Assembly (NCBI RefSeq): GCF_001005305.1
Contig: NZ_LBMH01000004.1
Span: 186,001-250,000, forward strand
Source: Kordia zhangzhouensis
GTDB lineage: Bacteria; Bacteroidota; Bacteroidia; Flavobacteriales; Flavobacteriaceae
Length of the DNA stretch: 64,000 nt
Direction: 5' to 3'
The translations under genes and the position numbers were made by a program. A model generated the notes under the pieces. It did no database searches, had not been told where the DNA came from, and worked only from the letters and a program-made list of their open reading frames with translations. Of this stretch, positions 26,074 to 34,368 are shown piece after piece; within the stretch, counting starts at the first letter, position 1; each line of letters opens with the position of its first letter.

Positions 26074-27381
26074 ATGGGGACTTTTAAGATTGAAGGTGGT
26101 CATCAGCTCAAAGGAAGTATTCAACCGCAAGGCGCCAAAAATGAAGCACTACAAATTCTTTGTGCTGTATTGTTAACATCTGAAAAAGTTACAATCAGTA
26201 ATATACCAGATATTGTTGATGTTAATAAACTGATAGCACTTTTAGGAAACTTAGGTGTGAAAATTCAAAAAAACGGTCCGGGTTCGTACACGTTTCAATC
26301 AGATGATGTTAACTTAAGTTATTTAGAATCAGAGCAATTTAAAGAAGAAGGACGTGGTTTGAGAGGTTCTATTATGATTGTAGGCCCTTTATTAGCACGT
26401 TTTGGAAAAGGATATATCCCAAAACCTGGAGGCGATAAAATTGGGCGTAGACGTTTAGACACACATTTTGAAGGTTTTATAAAGCTTGGAGCCAAATTTA
26501 GATATAATCGTGAAGACTATTTTTATGGTGTAGAAGCCAAAAAACTTCAAGGAACATACATGCTGTTGGATGAAGCTTCTGTTACAGGAACTGCCAATAT
26601 TGTTATGGCAGCTGTTTTAGCAGAAGGAATCACTACAATTTACAACGCAGCTTGTGAGCCATACTTGCAACAATTGTGTAAAATGCTTAATAGAATGGGC
26701 GCAAAAATTAGTGGCGTTGGTTCAAATTTATTACGCATTGAAGGTGTAGAGGAATTGGGAGGAACAAACCATCGAATGTTGCCTGATATGATTGAAATAG
26801 GAAGTTGGATTGGTTTGGCAGCAATGACAAAAAGTGAACTGACAATCAAAAATGTAAGCTGGGATGACCTCGGGCAAATTCCTGATGTATTTAGAAAACT
26901 TGGTATAACGGTTGAACACAAAGGAGAAGATATTTATGTGCCAGCACATAAAGATGGATATGAAATTCAAAACTATATTGACGGCTCTATTTTAACGATT
27001 TCAGATGCACCTTGGCCTGGGTTTACACCAGATTTGTTGAGTATTGTATTAGTGGTCGCTACACAAGCTCGTGGAAGTGTATTAATACACCAAAAGATGT
27101 TTGAAAGTCGCTTGTTTTTTGTCGATAAATTGATTGATATGGGAGCAAAAATTATATTATGTGATCCACACAGAGCTAGTGTCATTGGACATGATTTTAA
27201 GTCGCAACTTAAAGCAACTACCATGGTTTCTCCAGATATTAGAGCAGGAATTTCATTATTGATTGCTGCTTTATCAGCAAAAGGAACCTCTACAATTCAC
27301 AATATTGAACAGATTGATCGTGGATATGAAAATATTGATGAGCGTTTACGCGCAATTGGCGCAAAGATTGTTCGTTTATAA
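26074..27381 (+). CDS. murA: UDP-GlcNAc 1-carboxyvinyltransferase, Asp in place of catalytic Cys
   Basis: A 435-aa enolpyruvyl transferase of full length. It catalyses the first committed peptidoglycan step, adding enolpyruvate from PEP to UDP-GlcNAc. PQGAKNEALQIL gives the conserved Lys-Asn, and the C-terminal domain carries PDIRAGISLLIAAL. The active-site loop reads KPGGDKIGRRRLDTH: residue 121 (codon 26434-26436) is Asp where most MurA have Cys. Asp-type MurA is known to be catalytically competent and insensitive to fosfomycin. It is the last gene of the DUF493-DUF4290-murA unit. Confidence 0.96.
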   Translation: MGTFKIEGGHQLKGSIQPQGAKNEALQILCAVLLTSEKVTISNIPDIVDVNKLIALLGNLGVKIQKNGPGSYTFQSDDVNLSYLESEQFKEEGRGLRGSIMIVGPLLARFGKGYIPKPGGDKIGRRRLDTHFEGFIKLGAKFRYNREDYFYGVEAKKLQGTYMLLDEASVTGTANIVMAAVLAEGITTIYNAACEPYLQQLCKMLNRMGAKISGVGSNLLRIEGVEELGGTNHRMLPDMIEIGSWIGLAAMTKSELTIKNVSWDDLGQIPDVFRKLGITVEHKGEDIYVPAHKDGYEIQNYIDGSILTISDAPWPGFTPDLLSIVLVVATQARGSVLIHQKMFESRLFFVDKLIDMGAKIILCDPHRASVIGHDFKSQLKATTMVSPDIRAGISLLIAALSAKGTSTIHNIEQIDRGYENIDERLRAIGAKIVRL

Positions 27382-27405
27382 TCGAATCATCATAATCGAT
27401 AAATT

Positions 27406-27444
27406 AAAAAAGAGCTATTGCGTATGATGTAATAGCTCTTTTTT
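27406..27444. terminator. Bidirectional terminator after murA
   Basis: A 14-bp stem AAAAAAGAGCTATT / AATAGCTCTTTTTT with an 11-nt loop; T runs on both strands serve murA (plus) and the OmpA-type gene (minus). Confidence 0.9.
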
Positions 27445-28276
27445 AATTTTTAGTGATTTTAATTTCTACACGTCGATTGGCACTGCGGTCACGATTTCCT
27501 TTTTCGGGAAAGTGTAAAGGAGTTTTAAAAGCATATCCTTTATAGCTGAGACGATCTTTATCAATACCTCGATTGATTAGATAGTTATAAATAAAGCGAG
27601 CCCGATCAACAGAAAGTGTATATGTGCCTGTGTCACTATTTAAAGCATCAGAATCATCATCGCCACCGCAACATACATGACCTTGAACTTCAATATGAAT
27701 GTTTCTGTTTTTGCGTAAAAAGCGAACTAATTTTTCCAGTTCTTTTTTAGAAGATTTGATAAGTGTAACTCTTCCTGTTTTAAAGTTAATTTTTCCTAAA
27801 GAATAAGAACTGCCCACTTTAAGTTCATTAGTGGGAACAACATAAATATTTTCTTTTCGCTCTGTTATTTTTGGTTTATGATCGTTCTTAGAAATTGTAA
27901 TTGATACTTTTCTATGTTGCTGTATACCAATTTGTTCGTTTTTTTGAGAAGTTTCATTAGGGAGTTCACCTTTGGCTTCTTTTTCAATAGAATTTATGAT
28001 TGATTCGTATTGTTTTTGAAGATAGGTAGTAACAGCATCAGCACGATCTTGAGACAGTTTAAGATTGAATGTTTCTGTATCTACAAAATCAGTATACCCT
28101 TTGATGACAAAGTTATAAGTAGTTGTAGTGTCTAAGTTTGCTAACTGTGCATCAATTTTTTTTTCATGTTTGGAAGACAAGGTGTATTTTCCTAAGTCAA
28201 AAAAAATGTCGAATTCAACTTCTTGTGCTAAACAAAAATGAATACTACCCAGAAAAATAAGAAGCAGACGTTTCAT
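27443..28276 (-). CDS. OmpA-family protein with two C-terminal-type domains
   Basis: 277 aa from the ATG at 28276 (the longer frame to 28330 adds a non-signal tail). The signal peptide ends CLAQ. Two OmpA-like peptidoglycan-binding modules are seen: the first (about 20-115) with FVIKGYTDFVDT and LSQDRADAVTTYL, the second (about 155-277) with IEVQGHVCCGGD, LSVDRARFIYNYLINRGID and RSANRRVEI. There is no beta-barrel. It probably anchors to peptidoglycan in the periplasm. A CC pair in the second module is unusual. Confidence 0.88.
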   Translation of the reverse strand: MKRLLLIFLGSIHFCLAQEVEFDIFFDLGKYTLSSKHEKKIDAQLANLDTTTTYNFVIKGYTDFVDTETFNLKLSQDRADAVTTYLQKQYESIINSIEKEAKGELPNETSQKNEQIGIQQHRKVSITISKNDHKPKITERKENIYVVPTNELKVGSSYSLGKINFKTGRVTLIKSSKKELEKLVRFLRKNRNIHIEVQGHVCCGGDDDSDALNSDTGTYTLSVDRARFIYNYLINRGIDKDRLSYKGYAFKTPLHFPEKGNRDRSANRRVEIKITKN

Positions 28277-28322
28277 GAGTTCCTTTTTCAGAGTAAAAAG
28301 GTACAAAATTCTGTGAAAACAT

Positions 28323-28350
28323 AAAGGCAACTATACACATAGTTGCCTTT
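28323..28350 (-). terminator. Terminator of the fasciclin gene
   Basis: A 12-bp stem AAAGGCAACTAT / ATAGTTGCCTTT around a 4-nt loop; on the minus strand only a short mixed T run follows, so efficiency is uncertain. Confidence 0.7.
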
Positions 28351-28385
28351 ACCAGTCTTAAAATGGTTTTGTGAATCTAATACAC

Positions 28386-29348
28386 CTAATTTAGATTCGG
28401 TAAAATAACCTTATTAACAACATGAATTACACCATTCACTGCCTGAACATCGGTTACAATAATGTCACCGGTTCTATTGTTTTGGTCGGTAAAAGTTACA
28501 CCGCCATTTGTATTTATAGTAAAGTTTGCTCCTAATGTATTAACCATCATTCCATCAGTAAGTGTTGTAGATACCACATTTGCTCCAGCAACCACGTGAG
28601 TATTTAAAGTAGCTTCCAAGGTTGCTGTAGGAATATCTGCTAGCGCATTCAACTCTAGTTCAGCTAATAAATTTGTAAATGCTTGATTGGTAGGGGCAAA
28701 TACGGTAAAAGGAGCAGGAGCAGTTTTCGTACTTAATGTTTCAACATACGTAAACGATTCTTCTCTAGTTAACGCTTGAACTAATACATTGAAAGTTGCA
28801 TCTGCAGTTGCAAAAGTAACAACTGTAGGCAAATCAATGACTGCGTTTACAGCGTGAATAATACCATTGTCTACAGGAACATTGGCTGTAGTTACAGCAG
28901 AAGTACCATTTAAAATGACTCCATTGCTAGTATTTACATGCATGTTAATTTTGTTACCAGTCGTTGCTTCTTCTGCCAACGTTTCAATATATCCTGTTGC
29001 TAAATCAGATGAGGTGTTAACTCCACTAATTACGTGGTTTAAAAGAACTTGGGTTAAAGTGTCAACTGGAACGTCATCCAAGCTAGCATATCCATTTGCT
29101 TGTAAATACGAACTAAATGCCGCATTATTTGGAGCAAAAACGGTATAGTTTGTGGTACCTGATAATACGGCTGTTAGATTGGCTCTTTCGAGTGCAGCTC
29201 CTAAAGAACTGTAATCTGGATTTGCTGCTACAAAGTCAGCAATTGTGTTGCTTTCAATTACTACATTAGTATCATCATCACTACATGAAGTGAACGCACA
29301 TAATGCAATAAATAGAACCATAAGGATGGAAGTTGTTTTCTTTTTCAT
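28386..29348 (-). CDS. Fasciclin (FAS1) domain lipoprotein
   Basis: A 320-aa lipoprotein (signal ending FTSC) with two FAS1 domains. The first (about 35-175) has LTAVLSGTTNYTVFAPNNAA and VDNGIIHAVNAVIDLP; the second (about 180-318) has PAPFTVFAPTNQAF and VNGVIHVVNKVILP. Fasciclin domains mediate adhesion or bind small ligands at the cell surface. Its upstream region carries the same 30-bp palindrome as the folE and tetR promoters, which places it in the same regulon. Confidence 0.92.
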   Translation of the reverse strand: MKKKTTSILMVLFIALCAFTSCSDDDTNVVIESNTIADFVAANPDYSSLGAALERANLTAVLSGTTNYTVFAPNNAAFSSYLQANGYASLDDVPVDTLTQVLLNHVISGVNTSSDLATGYIETLAEEATTGNKINMHVNTSNGVILNGTSAVTTANVPVDNGIIHAVNAVIDLPTVVTFATADATFNVLVQALTREESFTYVETLSTKTAPAPFTVFAPTNQAFTNLLAELELNALADIPTATLEATLNTHVVAGANVVSTTLTDGMMVNTLGANFTINTNGGVTFTDQNNRTGDIIVTDVQAVNGVIHVVNKVILPNLN

Positions 29349-29406
29349 AACAATTTATTGCTTTTAATTAATTGATATATAACAGTCTATACAAAGATAT
29401 TTATTT

Positions 29407-29436
29407 TGTTTAATATTTTTAATTAAATGTTAAACA
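29407..29436 (-). promoter_or_regulatory. Operator TGTTTAA-N16-TTAAACA before the fasciclin gene
   Basis: Perfect 7-bp inverted half-sites at 29407-29413 and 29430-29436. A consensus -7 TATCTTTG lies just downstream on the minus strand (about 29399-29392). The same half-sites with the same 16-bp gap occur before folE and tetR. Confidence 0.7.
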
Positions 29437-29489
29437 TTTCTAGTTAATTCTTTGTTAAAAATCAGTTGAAGGTTTTGGTAGCACACTAA

Positions 29490-30791
29490 TTAATTATCAA
29501 TTCCTTCTTTATAGGTTTCTAAACATCGCTCACGTGCAAATTTGTGTGCTACAATTTTATTTGGATAGGAATCTTTTTGGTACTCTGGTACCCATTTTTC
29601 TATGTATTTATAGGATTCATCATATTTTTTAATTTGTGATGTTGGATTGAAAATTCTAAAATAGGGAGCCGCATCACATCCTGTACCAGCTACCCATTGC
29701 CAATTTCCAACATTTTGCGCCAAATCAAAATCCAGTAATTTTTTAGCAAAGTACGATTCGCCCCAGCGCCAATCGATTAGCAAATGTTTACATAAAAAAC
29801 TAGCAGTTATCATACGAACTCGGTTGTGCATGTAGCCAGATTCATTAAGTTCACGCATACCTGCATCTACTATGGGATACCCAGTTTTTCCGTTGCACCA
29901 TGCTTTAAATTCTTCTTCATTATTACGCCATTTTATACCATCATATTTTGACTTGAAATTGTTAGTTACTGTTTCTGGATAATGCCATAAAATCTGCATA
30001 AAGAATTCACGCCAAATTAGTTCTTTTAAGAAAGTTTGATTGTCTGAATCTAGTCCTTTTTTAACACATTTACGAATACTTATAGTACCAAAGCGCAAAT
30101 GCGGACTCAGTTTTGAAGTGCCTTCAATAGCAGGATAATTTCGTGTGTTTTCATACTCGTCAATCATATCTTCACTAATAGAGTATGGGGCTACTTTGAT
30201 TTGAGACTCTTTGAATCCAATATCTTTAAGTGTTAGAGGAGGAAACGATTCTTTTGCAAAATTATCATAAAGGGCTGCACAGTTGACACTTTTATAATTT
30301 TCTTTTGATAGAGTGGCTAACCATTTTTTTGAATAGGGCGTATATACTACATATGGATCTCCATCATTTTTTACAATCTCATCTTTTTCAAAAATAACTT
30401 GATCCTTAAAAGTGTTAAATTTGATATTATTTTCTTCAAGAAATGCCTTTACTTCTTTGTCTCTCTGCGTTGCATACGGTTCATAATCATGATTCGTGTA
30501 CACAGCAGCGAGATTAAACGTATCAATCAATTCTTTAAATACTTTTTTTGGTTTTCCTTGTTTTACTAATAGAGAAGAACCATATTCTTGCAACGTACTA
30601 TTTATTTTTGTTAGTTCTTGATGAATAAAGGTTACTCGAGCATCGTTTTCAGGAAGTTTTTCTAAAATTTCGGTATCAAATATAAATAGTGAGATTACTT
30701 TTTTGCCTGAATTTAAGGCGTGATATAGGCCTATATTGTCTTCTATCCGTAAGTCTCTTCTATGCCAAAAAATGGTATATTTATTTTTCAT
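29490..30791 (-). CDS. phr: Deoxyribodipyrimidine photolyase, class I type
   Basis: 433 aa from the ATG at 30791, which overlaps the upstream stop by 11 bp; the 3-codon longer TTG start is unnecessary. The N-terminal antenna domain starts TIFWHRRDLRIEDN; the FAD domain has DAGMRELNESGYMHNRVRM, LIDWRWGESYFAKKLLDFD and NVGNWQWVAGTGCDAAPYFR. It repairs UV-induced cyclobutane dimers using light. It is the last gene of the operon led by folE, whose product feeds pterin/folate synthesis and so possibly the antenna cofactor. Confidence 0.95.
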   Translation of the reverse strand: MKNKYTIFWHRRDLRIEDNIGLYHALNSGKKVISLFIFDTEILEKLPENDARVTFIHQELTKINSTLQEYGSSLLVKQGKPKKVFKELIDTFNLAAVYTNHDYEPYATQRDKEVKAFLEENNIKFNTFKDQVIFEKDEIVKNDGDPYVVYTPYSKKWLATLSKENYKSVNCAALYDNFAKESFPPLTLKDIGFKESQIKVAPYSISEDMIDEYENTRNYPAIEGTSKLSPHLRFGTISIRKCVKKGLDSDNQTFLKELIWREFFMQILWHYPETVTNNFKSKYDGIKWRNNEEEFKAWCNGKTGYPIVDAGMRELNESGYMHNRVRMITASFLCKHLLIDWRWGESYFAKKLLDFDLAQNVGNWQWVAGTGCDAAPYFRIFNPTSQIKKYDESYKYIEKWVPEYQKDSYPNKIVAHKFARERCLETYKEGIDN

Positions 30792-31269
30792 AAGTGCCAA
30801 ATAATTCAGTTAGTTTTTGTGTACGATATTCAAATATTTCTTTCAGTTTGGGTTGTACCAAGATAGGGTGAATAAGCCTTCCTAGAAAACCAAAAGGAAC
30901 TTTATAATCTATGATGTCTTCCATTTCTATACCGCCAGGGATTTCTTTGATAAAGTGTTTGTGATGCCACATGGAATAGGGGCCAAAGCGTTGTTCATCA
31001 ACAAAATAATGTTTGTCTTTTACATGTGTAATTTCGGTAACCCAGTGGGTTTTTATATTTAAAACGGGTGTTACAATGTATTGAATAATTTGTCCAGCAT
31101 ACATTTTATCTAACTTTTCAGTTAAAATGTGAAACCCCATATAATCAGGTGTAATTGTTTTTAGATTTTTAGGATCTGATAAAAAATCCCATGCTTCTTG
31201 CAAAGAAATGGGAATATTTTGTTTGGCATGAAGACGATATACAATTCCTTTTGTGGAGAATGTGAGCAT
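30781..31269 (-). CDS. SRPBCC family protein (CDP-type cyclase/coenzyme Q-binding-like)
   Basis: A 162-aa protein: LHAKQNIPISLQEAWDFLSD and KNLKTITPDYMGFHI are typical of flavobacterial SRPBCC proteins found beside photolyases. Later strands hold THWVTEITHVKD and FVDEQRFGPYSMWHH. It probably binds a hydrophobic or isoprenoid ligand. The stop overlaps the photolyase ATG. Confidence 0.88.
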   Translation of the reverse strand: MLTFSTKGIVYRLHAKQNIPISLQEAWDFLSDPKNLKTITPDYMGFHILTEKLDKMYAGQIIQYIVTPVLNIKTHWVTEITHVKDKHYFVDEQRFGPYSMWHHKHFIKEIPGGIEMEDIIDYKVPFGFLGRLIHPILVQPKLKEIFEYRTQKLTELFGTYEK

Positions 31270-31275
31270 ACTTTT

Positions 31276-31737
31276 TTAATTATTTATGAGAATATAACCA
31301 TTTAACGAACAGGCAACAAGTAACCATAACAAATAGGGAAGTATAAGGATTGTGTCTCTTTTCATAGAAGCTGTATATCTAATAGTGAATAGTGTAATAA
31401 TCATTAGCAATAACACAAGAGTAATCATGCCTAAAGATACCAAGTGTTGATTAAAAAATAGGTAGTTCCAGCTCACATTAAGAATGAATTGTATAACAAA
31501 AAGTATGATAACGGTTTTTGAGTTTTTTATAAGAGTAAGCTTAGTCATATAAAAGGAAAAACAGATCATAATAGTTGTCCAAGCAAATCCAAATACCCAG
31601 CCTGGAGGAGTCCAAGGAGCTTTGCTTATTTTTATGTACCATTCGGATGTAGGGCCATTATTCATAAGGAGAGTCCCAATACCTAAAGCTCCGAAATTGA
31701 TGATAAGAAAGATGAGTAATCGCAAATAATATTTCAT
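31276..31737 (-). CDS. TspO/MBR family protein
   Basis: A 153-aa five-helix membrane protein rich in Trp. It contains the family block WYIKISKAPWTPPGWVFGFAW, then FVIQFILNVSWNYLFFNQH. TspO proteins bind porphyrins and cholesterol-like molecules and act in photo-oxidative stress. It lies 6 bp from the SRPBCC gene and 3 bp from the SDR gene in the folE-led operon. Confidence 0.95.
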   Translation of the reverse strand: MKYYLRLLIFLIINFGALGIGTLLMNNGPTSEWYIKISKAPWTPPGWVFGFAWTTIMICFSFYMTKLTLIKNSKTVIILFVIQFILNVSWNYLFFNQHLVSLGMITLVLLLMIITLFTIRYTASMKRDTILILPYLLWLLVACSLNGYILINN

Positions 31738-31740
31738 AAA

Positions 31741-32424
31741 CTATAATTTAACACTTACAATTCCACAGTCAATCGTAAAAATTTGCCCAGAAGTAGACCG
31801 CGCTTTTTCAGAAATAATGAAGTTTGCCATATCAGCTACTTCAGTTGAATCTAGAAATTTTTTCAAAGGATGTCGTTCTTTAATATTTTCAATCATCTTG
31901 TCATTACGCAGTAGTTTAGAAGCAAGTTCTGTATTGGTTACTGTTGGCGCTATGGCATTCACACGAATTGAAGGAGCGTATTCAGCAGCCAAAGTTTTGG
32001 TTAGTCCTTCCACAGCACTTTTTGCTGCCGCTATACTTGCGTGAAAAGGCATTCCTAATTGTGTAGCAACCGTACTAAAAAGCAAAATATTAGGGTCTGT
32101 TCCTTTTTTTAAAGAAGCAGTATATTTTTGAATAGCTTTTACAGCTCCAATCACATTAATTTCATAATCGCTTTTAAAATCGTTTATTGTTAAACGCCCC
32201 ATAGGTTTCAAATTGATACTACCAGGACAATATACAAGAGTGTCTACATTGTCAATGTTTGGAAGTTCTTCAGTGAGTACGTCACATGAATGATGTATTA
32301 AATTTGAAGACTCTATTTTTGGAGCAGTGCGGCTGATGTTATGTACTTTATTTTCTTGTAATTGAGATTTAAGAATGGCGGCTCCAATTCCTTTGCTACC
32401 ACCAATAATTACTATATTTTTCAT
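31741..32424 (-). CDS. SDR family oxidoreductase lacking the catalytic Tyr
   Basis: A 227-aa short-chain dehydrogenase-like protein. The cofactor motif is IIGGSKGIG (TGxxxGIG type) and LVYCPG replaces NNAG. The catalytic Ser is in LLFSTVA, but the YxxxK motif reads I-A-A-A-K (in FHASIAAAKSAVEG), so Tyr is replaced by Ile. VNAIAPTVTNTELA follows as in normal SDRs. The protein may bind NAD(P) without standard chemistry or use another acid. It sits in the photolyase operon. Confidence 0.88.
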   Translation of the reverse strand: MKNIVIIGGSKGIGAAILKSQLQENKVHNISRTAPKIESSNLIHHSCDVLTEELPNIDNVDTLVYCPGSINLKPMGRLTINDFKSDYEINVIGAVKAIQKYTASLKKGTDPNILLFSTVATQLGMPFHASIAAAKSAVEGLTKTLAAEYAPSIRVNAIAPTVTNTELASKLLRNDKMIENIKERHPLKKFLDSTEVADMANFIISEKARSTSGQIFTIDCGIVSVKL

Positions 32425-32457
32425 TTATTGAGTTATTTTAGGGTATCTATGAATACA

Positions 32458-32494
32458 TTACAATGCTAATAGTATAAGACCATTAGCATTGTAA
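32458..32494. repeat. 13-bp inverted repeat between SDR and the 67-aa gene
   Basis: TTACAATGCTAAT and ATTAGCATTGTAA are exact reverse complements around an 11-nt loop. No T run follows on either reading, so it is probably an mRNA processing or stability hairpin inside the folE-led operon. Confidence 0.6.
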
Positions 32495-32514
32495 AAAAAC
32501 ATTTTTGGGATGTG

Positions 32515-32718
32515 TTATTTTAAACGTTTTTCATATTTGCGTTTGATTGCAGTCAATCGTTTCATGATATCCATGATGGCAGGATCTTTTTTTTGTTTAT
32601 AAATTTCATTAAGACTTAAAATCAAACGTTTTGCTTCTCGTGTTGCAGTAATTTTGTCGCTTCTAGATATGAACTTCCTTTTTTCAAAGTCCATAACCTC
32701 GGAAAAAATAGGTACCAT
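32515..32718 (-). CDS. Small conserved hypothetical protein
   Basis: A 67-aa basic, helical protein (contains KITATREAKRLILSLNEIYK and MKRLTAIKRKYEKRLK). No family name is known to me. The ATG is 4 bp after the folE stop, and a hairpin separates it from the SDR gene. The frame is preferred over the overlapping one at 32622-32840 because spacing fits the operon and composition is protein-like. Confidence 0.65.
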   Translation of the reverse strand: MVPIFSEVMDFEKRKFISRSDKITATREAKRLILSLNEIYKQKKDPAIMDIMKRLTAIKRKYEKRLK

Positions 32719-32722
32719 AATG

Positions 32723-33424
32723 TTAATTGTTTAAAAAGTTTTGTAATTCTAGAATTTTTTCTGGTGTGTTGAAGGTGCCACCGTAGTAAGAAGTGATCGT
32801 AGTAGAGGAGTCGTCTTTTACTCCTCGAGAAGATACACATAAGTGTTTGGCATCTATGATCACGGCAATGTCATCAGTTTGTAATATTTCGCTTAAATCT
32901 TTTGCAATTTGATTGGTTAATCGCTCTTGTACTTGTGGGCGTTTGGCGTAATATTGTACAATTCTGTTAAGTTTCGATAATCCAATTACTTTCCCAGAAG
33001 AGATGTATGCCACATGTGCTTTTCCAATAATAGGCACAAAGTGATGTTCACAATTCGAGTAAAATTGAATATTCTTTTCAATCAGCATTTGATTGTATTG
33101 ATATTTGTTGTCAAAGAGTGCTACTTTTGGTTTGTTTTTGGGATCTAAACCAGAAAAAATCTCTTCAATATACATTTTAGCAACTCTAGAAGGAGTGCCT
33201 TTTAATGAATCGTCAGTTAAATCTAGTCCGAGAATTTCCATAATTTTAGAAAAGTGGTATGCAATTTTTTCTTTCTTTTCATCATCGGACAGGTCGAAAG
33301 CATCTGAACGCATTGGTGTTTCCATACCAGTGAGTAAATGTTCGTCACCAATCTCATCATGATGAAATCCATTTAGAGAAATTGGACTTTCATGTAGGTG
33401 GTTTAGAACGTCAGCAGTTTTCAT
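32723..33424 (-). CDS. folE: GTP cyclohydrolase I
   Basis: A 233-aa enzyme converting GTP to dihydroneopterin triphosphate, the entry to folate and pterins. Zinc ligands appear in SNCEHHFVPIIGKAHVAYIS (Cys, His) and AKHLCVSSRGVKD (Cys); the N-terminal region is longer than in E. coli. It is the first gene of an operon ending in photolyase. Its start codon lies 6 bp past the proximal TGTTTAA/TTAAACA operator, and a second copy lies 52 bp further up. A housekeeping folE elsewhere in the genome is likely but unseen. Confidence 0.96.
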   Translation of the reverse strand: MKTADVLNHLHESPISLNGFHHDEIGDEHLLTGMETPMRSDAFDLSDDEKKEKIAYHFSKIMEILGLDLTDDSLKGTPSRVAKMYIEEIFSGLDPKNKPKVALFDNKYQYNQMLIEKNIQFYSNCEHHFVPIIGKAHVAYISSGKVIGLSKLNRIVQYYAKRPQVQERLTNQIAKDLSEILQTDDIAVIIDAKHLCVSSRGVKDDSSTTITSYYGGTFNTPEKILELQNFLNN

Positions 33425-33430
33425 ATTTTT

Positions 33431-33460
33431 TGTTTAATTAATTTTATATAAATTTAAACA
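33431..33460 (-). promoter_or_regulatory. Operator TGTTTAA-N16-TTAAACA, proximal folE site
   Basis: Inverted half-sites at 33431-33437 and 33454-33460; symmetry extends to 12 bp per arm (33426-33437 and 33454-33465). It lies immediately before the folE ATG. Confidence 0.72.
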
Positions 33461-33482
33461 AAAAAGAATGAGAAATTATACT

Positions 33483-33512
33483 TGTTTATGTTTTTTAACA
33501 AAATATTAAACA
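33483..33512 (-). promoter_or_regulatory. Operator, distal folE site (one mismatch)
   Basis: TGTTTAT at 33483-33489 and TTAAACA at 33506-33512 with a 16-bp gap, one base off the perfect palindrome. It is 52 bp upstream of the proximal site, about five helical turns, which would allow cooperative binding. Confidence 0.62.
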
Positions 33513-33525
33513 AATATTCGATGAG

Positions 33526-33804
33526 TTACCTTTTGGAAATTTTATTATTGCTAATGGAGCGTTGTCGAGAACATTTAAAACGACCAGGAATGAAAGCGCG
33601 TTTCTTTTGATGTTTGGTTTTTCGTCCTGAAACACGTTTTCTCCATAGTTTAAAGCTCGAACGTTTTATATGGGTTCGCATCAACTCAATTACTTCTTGT
33701 TCTTTAAGCCCAAACTGAAATTCGATAGCATCAAATGTAGTACGGTCTTCCCATGCCATTTCAATAATTCTATCGAGTTGTCTTGAATTTAAGTGCTGTT
33801 TCAT
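33526..33804 (-). CDS. TIGR03643/DUF2805 family protein
   Basis: A 92-aa protein starting LNSRQLDRIIEMAWEDRTTF and followed by IEFQFGLKEQEVIELMR, a helix-turn-helix-like family often found beside photolyase and cryptochrome genes in marine Bacteroidota. The tail is strongly basic (RVSGRKTKHQKKRAF, then FKCSRQRS). It overlaps the upstream gene by ATGA and is the last gene of the tetR-led operon. Function unproven; nucleic-acid binding is plausible. Confidence 0.88.
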   Translation of the reverse strand: MKQHLNSRQLDRIIEMAWEDRTTFDAIEFQFGLKEQEVIELMRTHIKRSSFKLWRKRVSGRKTKHQKKRAFIPGRFKCSRQRSISNNKISKR

Positions 33805-34307
33805 TCTGCGTAATACTCTGTTGTGTTGAGAACTGTATTTTTTTGTGTTTTCAATTTTTGGATAAATGATTTGTTTTCAGCGTATAATTTGTTTTTTTCA
33901 AAGCGAACAAAGTTGCCTTCTGCATGTATGCTAAAAAATGAAGTATTATATATATGTAATTTATAGTAAGGAATAGCCCAAGAATAACTAGTAAGTTTTT
34001 TGTGAATATGAACCACAATCCCTTTTGGACGTAATTCAATACTTCCATAATTTAAATCGGCCGTTGTTTGTAAACATTGTAGCATCTTTGGGCTAATTTC
34101 TCTGATAATCATTCTTTTTGACCCAATACCTTTAAGCATGATACGTTGTCTCCACGAAAATTGTTTTCCAATATATAAATCGATTGATTTTTCGGTTTCT
34201 TTATTTGTATATGTGGTATTAACAATCATTAGGAAGTTCTTTTTCGATTGGTTGTTGTATGTTTTTCTACCAGAAGCTATCACATTGAAAATGCGCTTTA
34301 TTATCAT
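33801..34307 (-). CDS. Conserved hypothetical protein of the photo-stress operon
   Basis: A 168-aa protein without signal or membrane segments. It has a recognisable flavobacterial core, KGIVVHIHKKLTSYSWAIPY, then FSIHAEGNFVRFEKNK, probably beta-rich. I cannot name a family. An internal Met at residue 27 is an alternative start. It ends in an ATGA overlap with the TIGR03643 gene. Confidence 0.72.
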   Translation of the reverse strand: MIIKRIFNVIASGRKTYNNQSKKNFLMIVNTTYTNKETEKSIDLYIGKQFSWRQRIMLKGIGSKRMIIREISPKMLQCLQTTADLNYGSIELRPKGIVVHIHKKLTSYSWAIPYYKLHIYNTSFFSIHAEGNFVRFEKNKLYAENKSFIQKLKTQKNTVLNTTEYYAE

Positions 34308-34368
34308 GCAGACGGGAATTGCGTCTAAAGCATGATATTGATTTTTACTGTTCCTTTAGAGTTCATTT

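Noticed and set aside
32622-32840. Minus-strand ORF overlapping folE and the 67-aa gene
   Set aside because: Out-of-frame shadow of folE; implausible composition.
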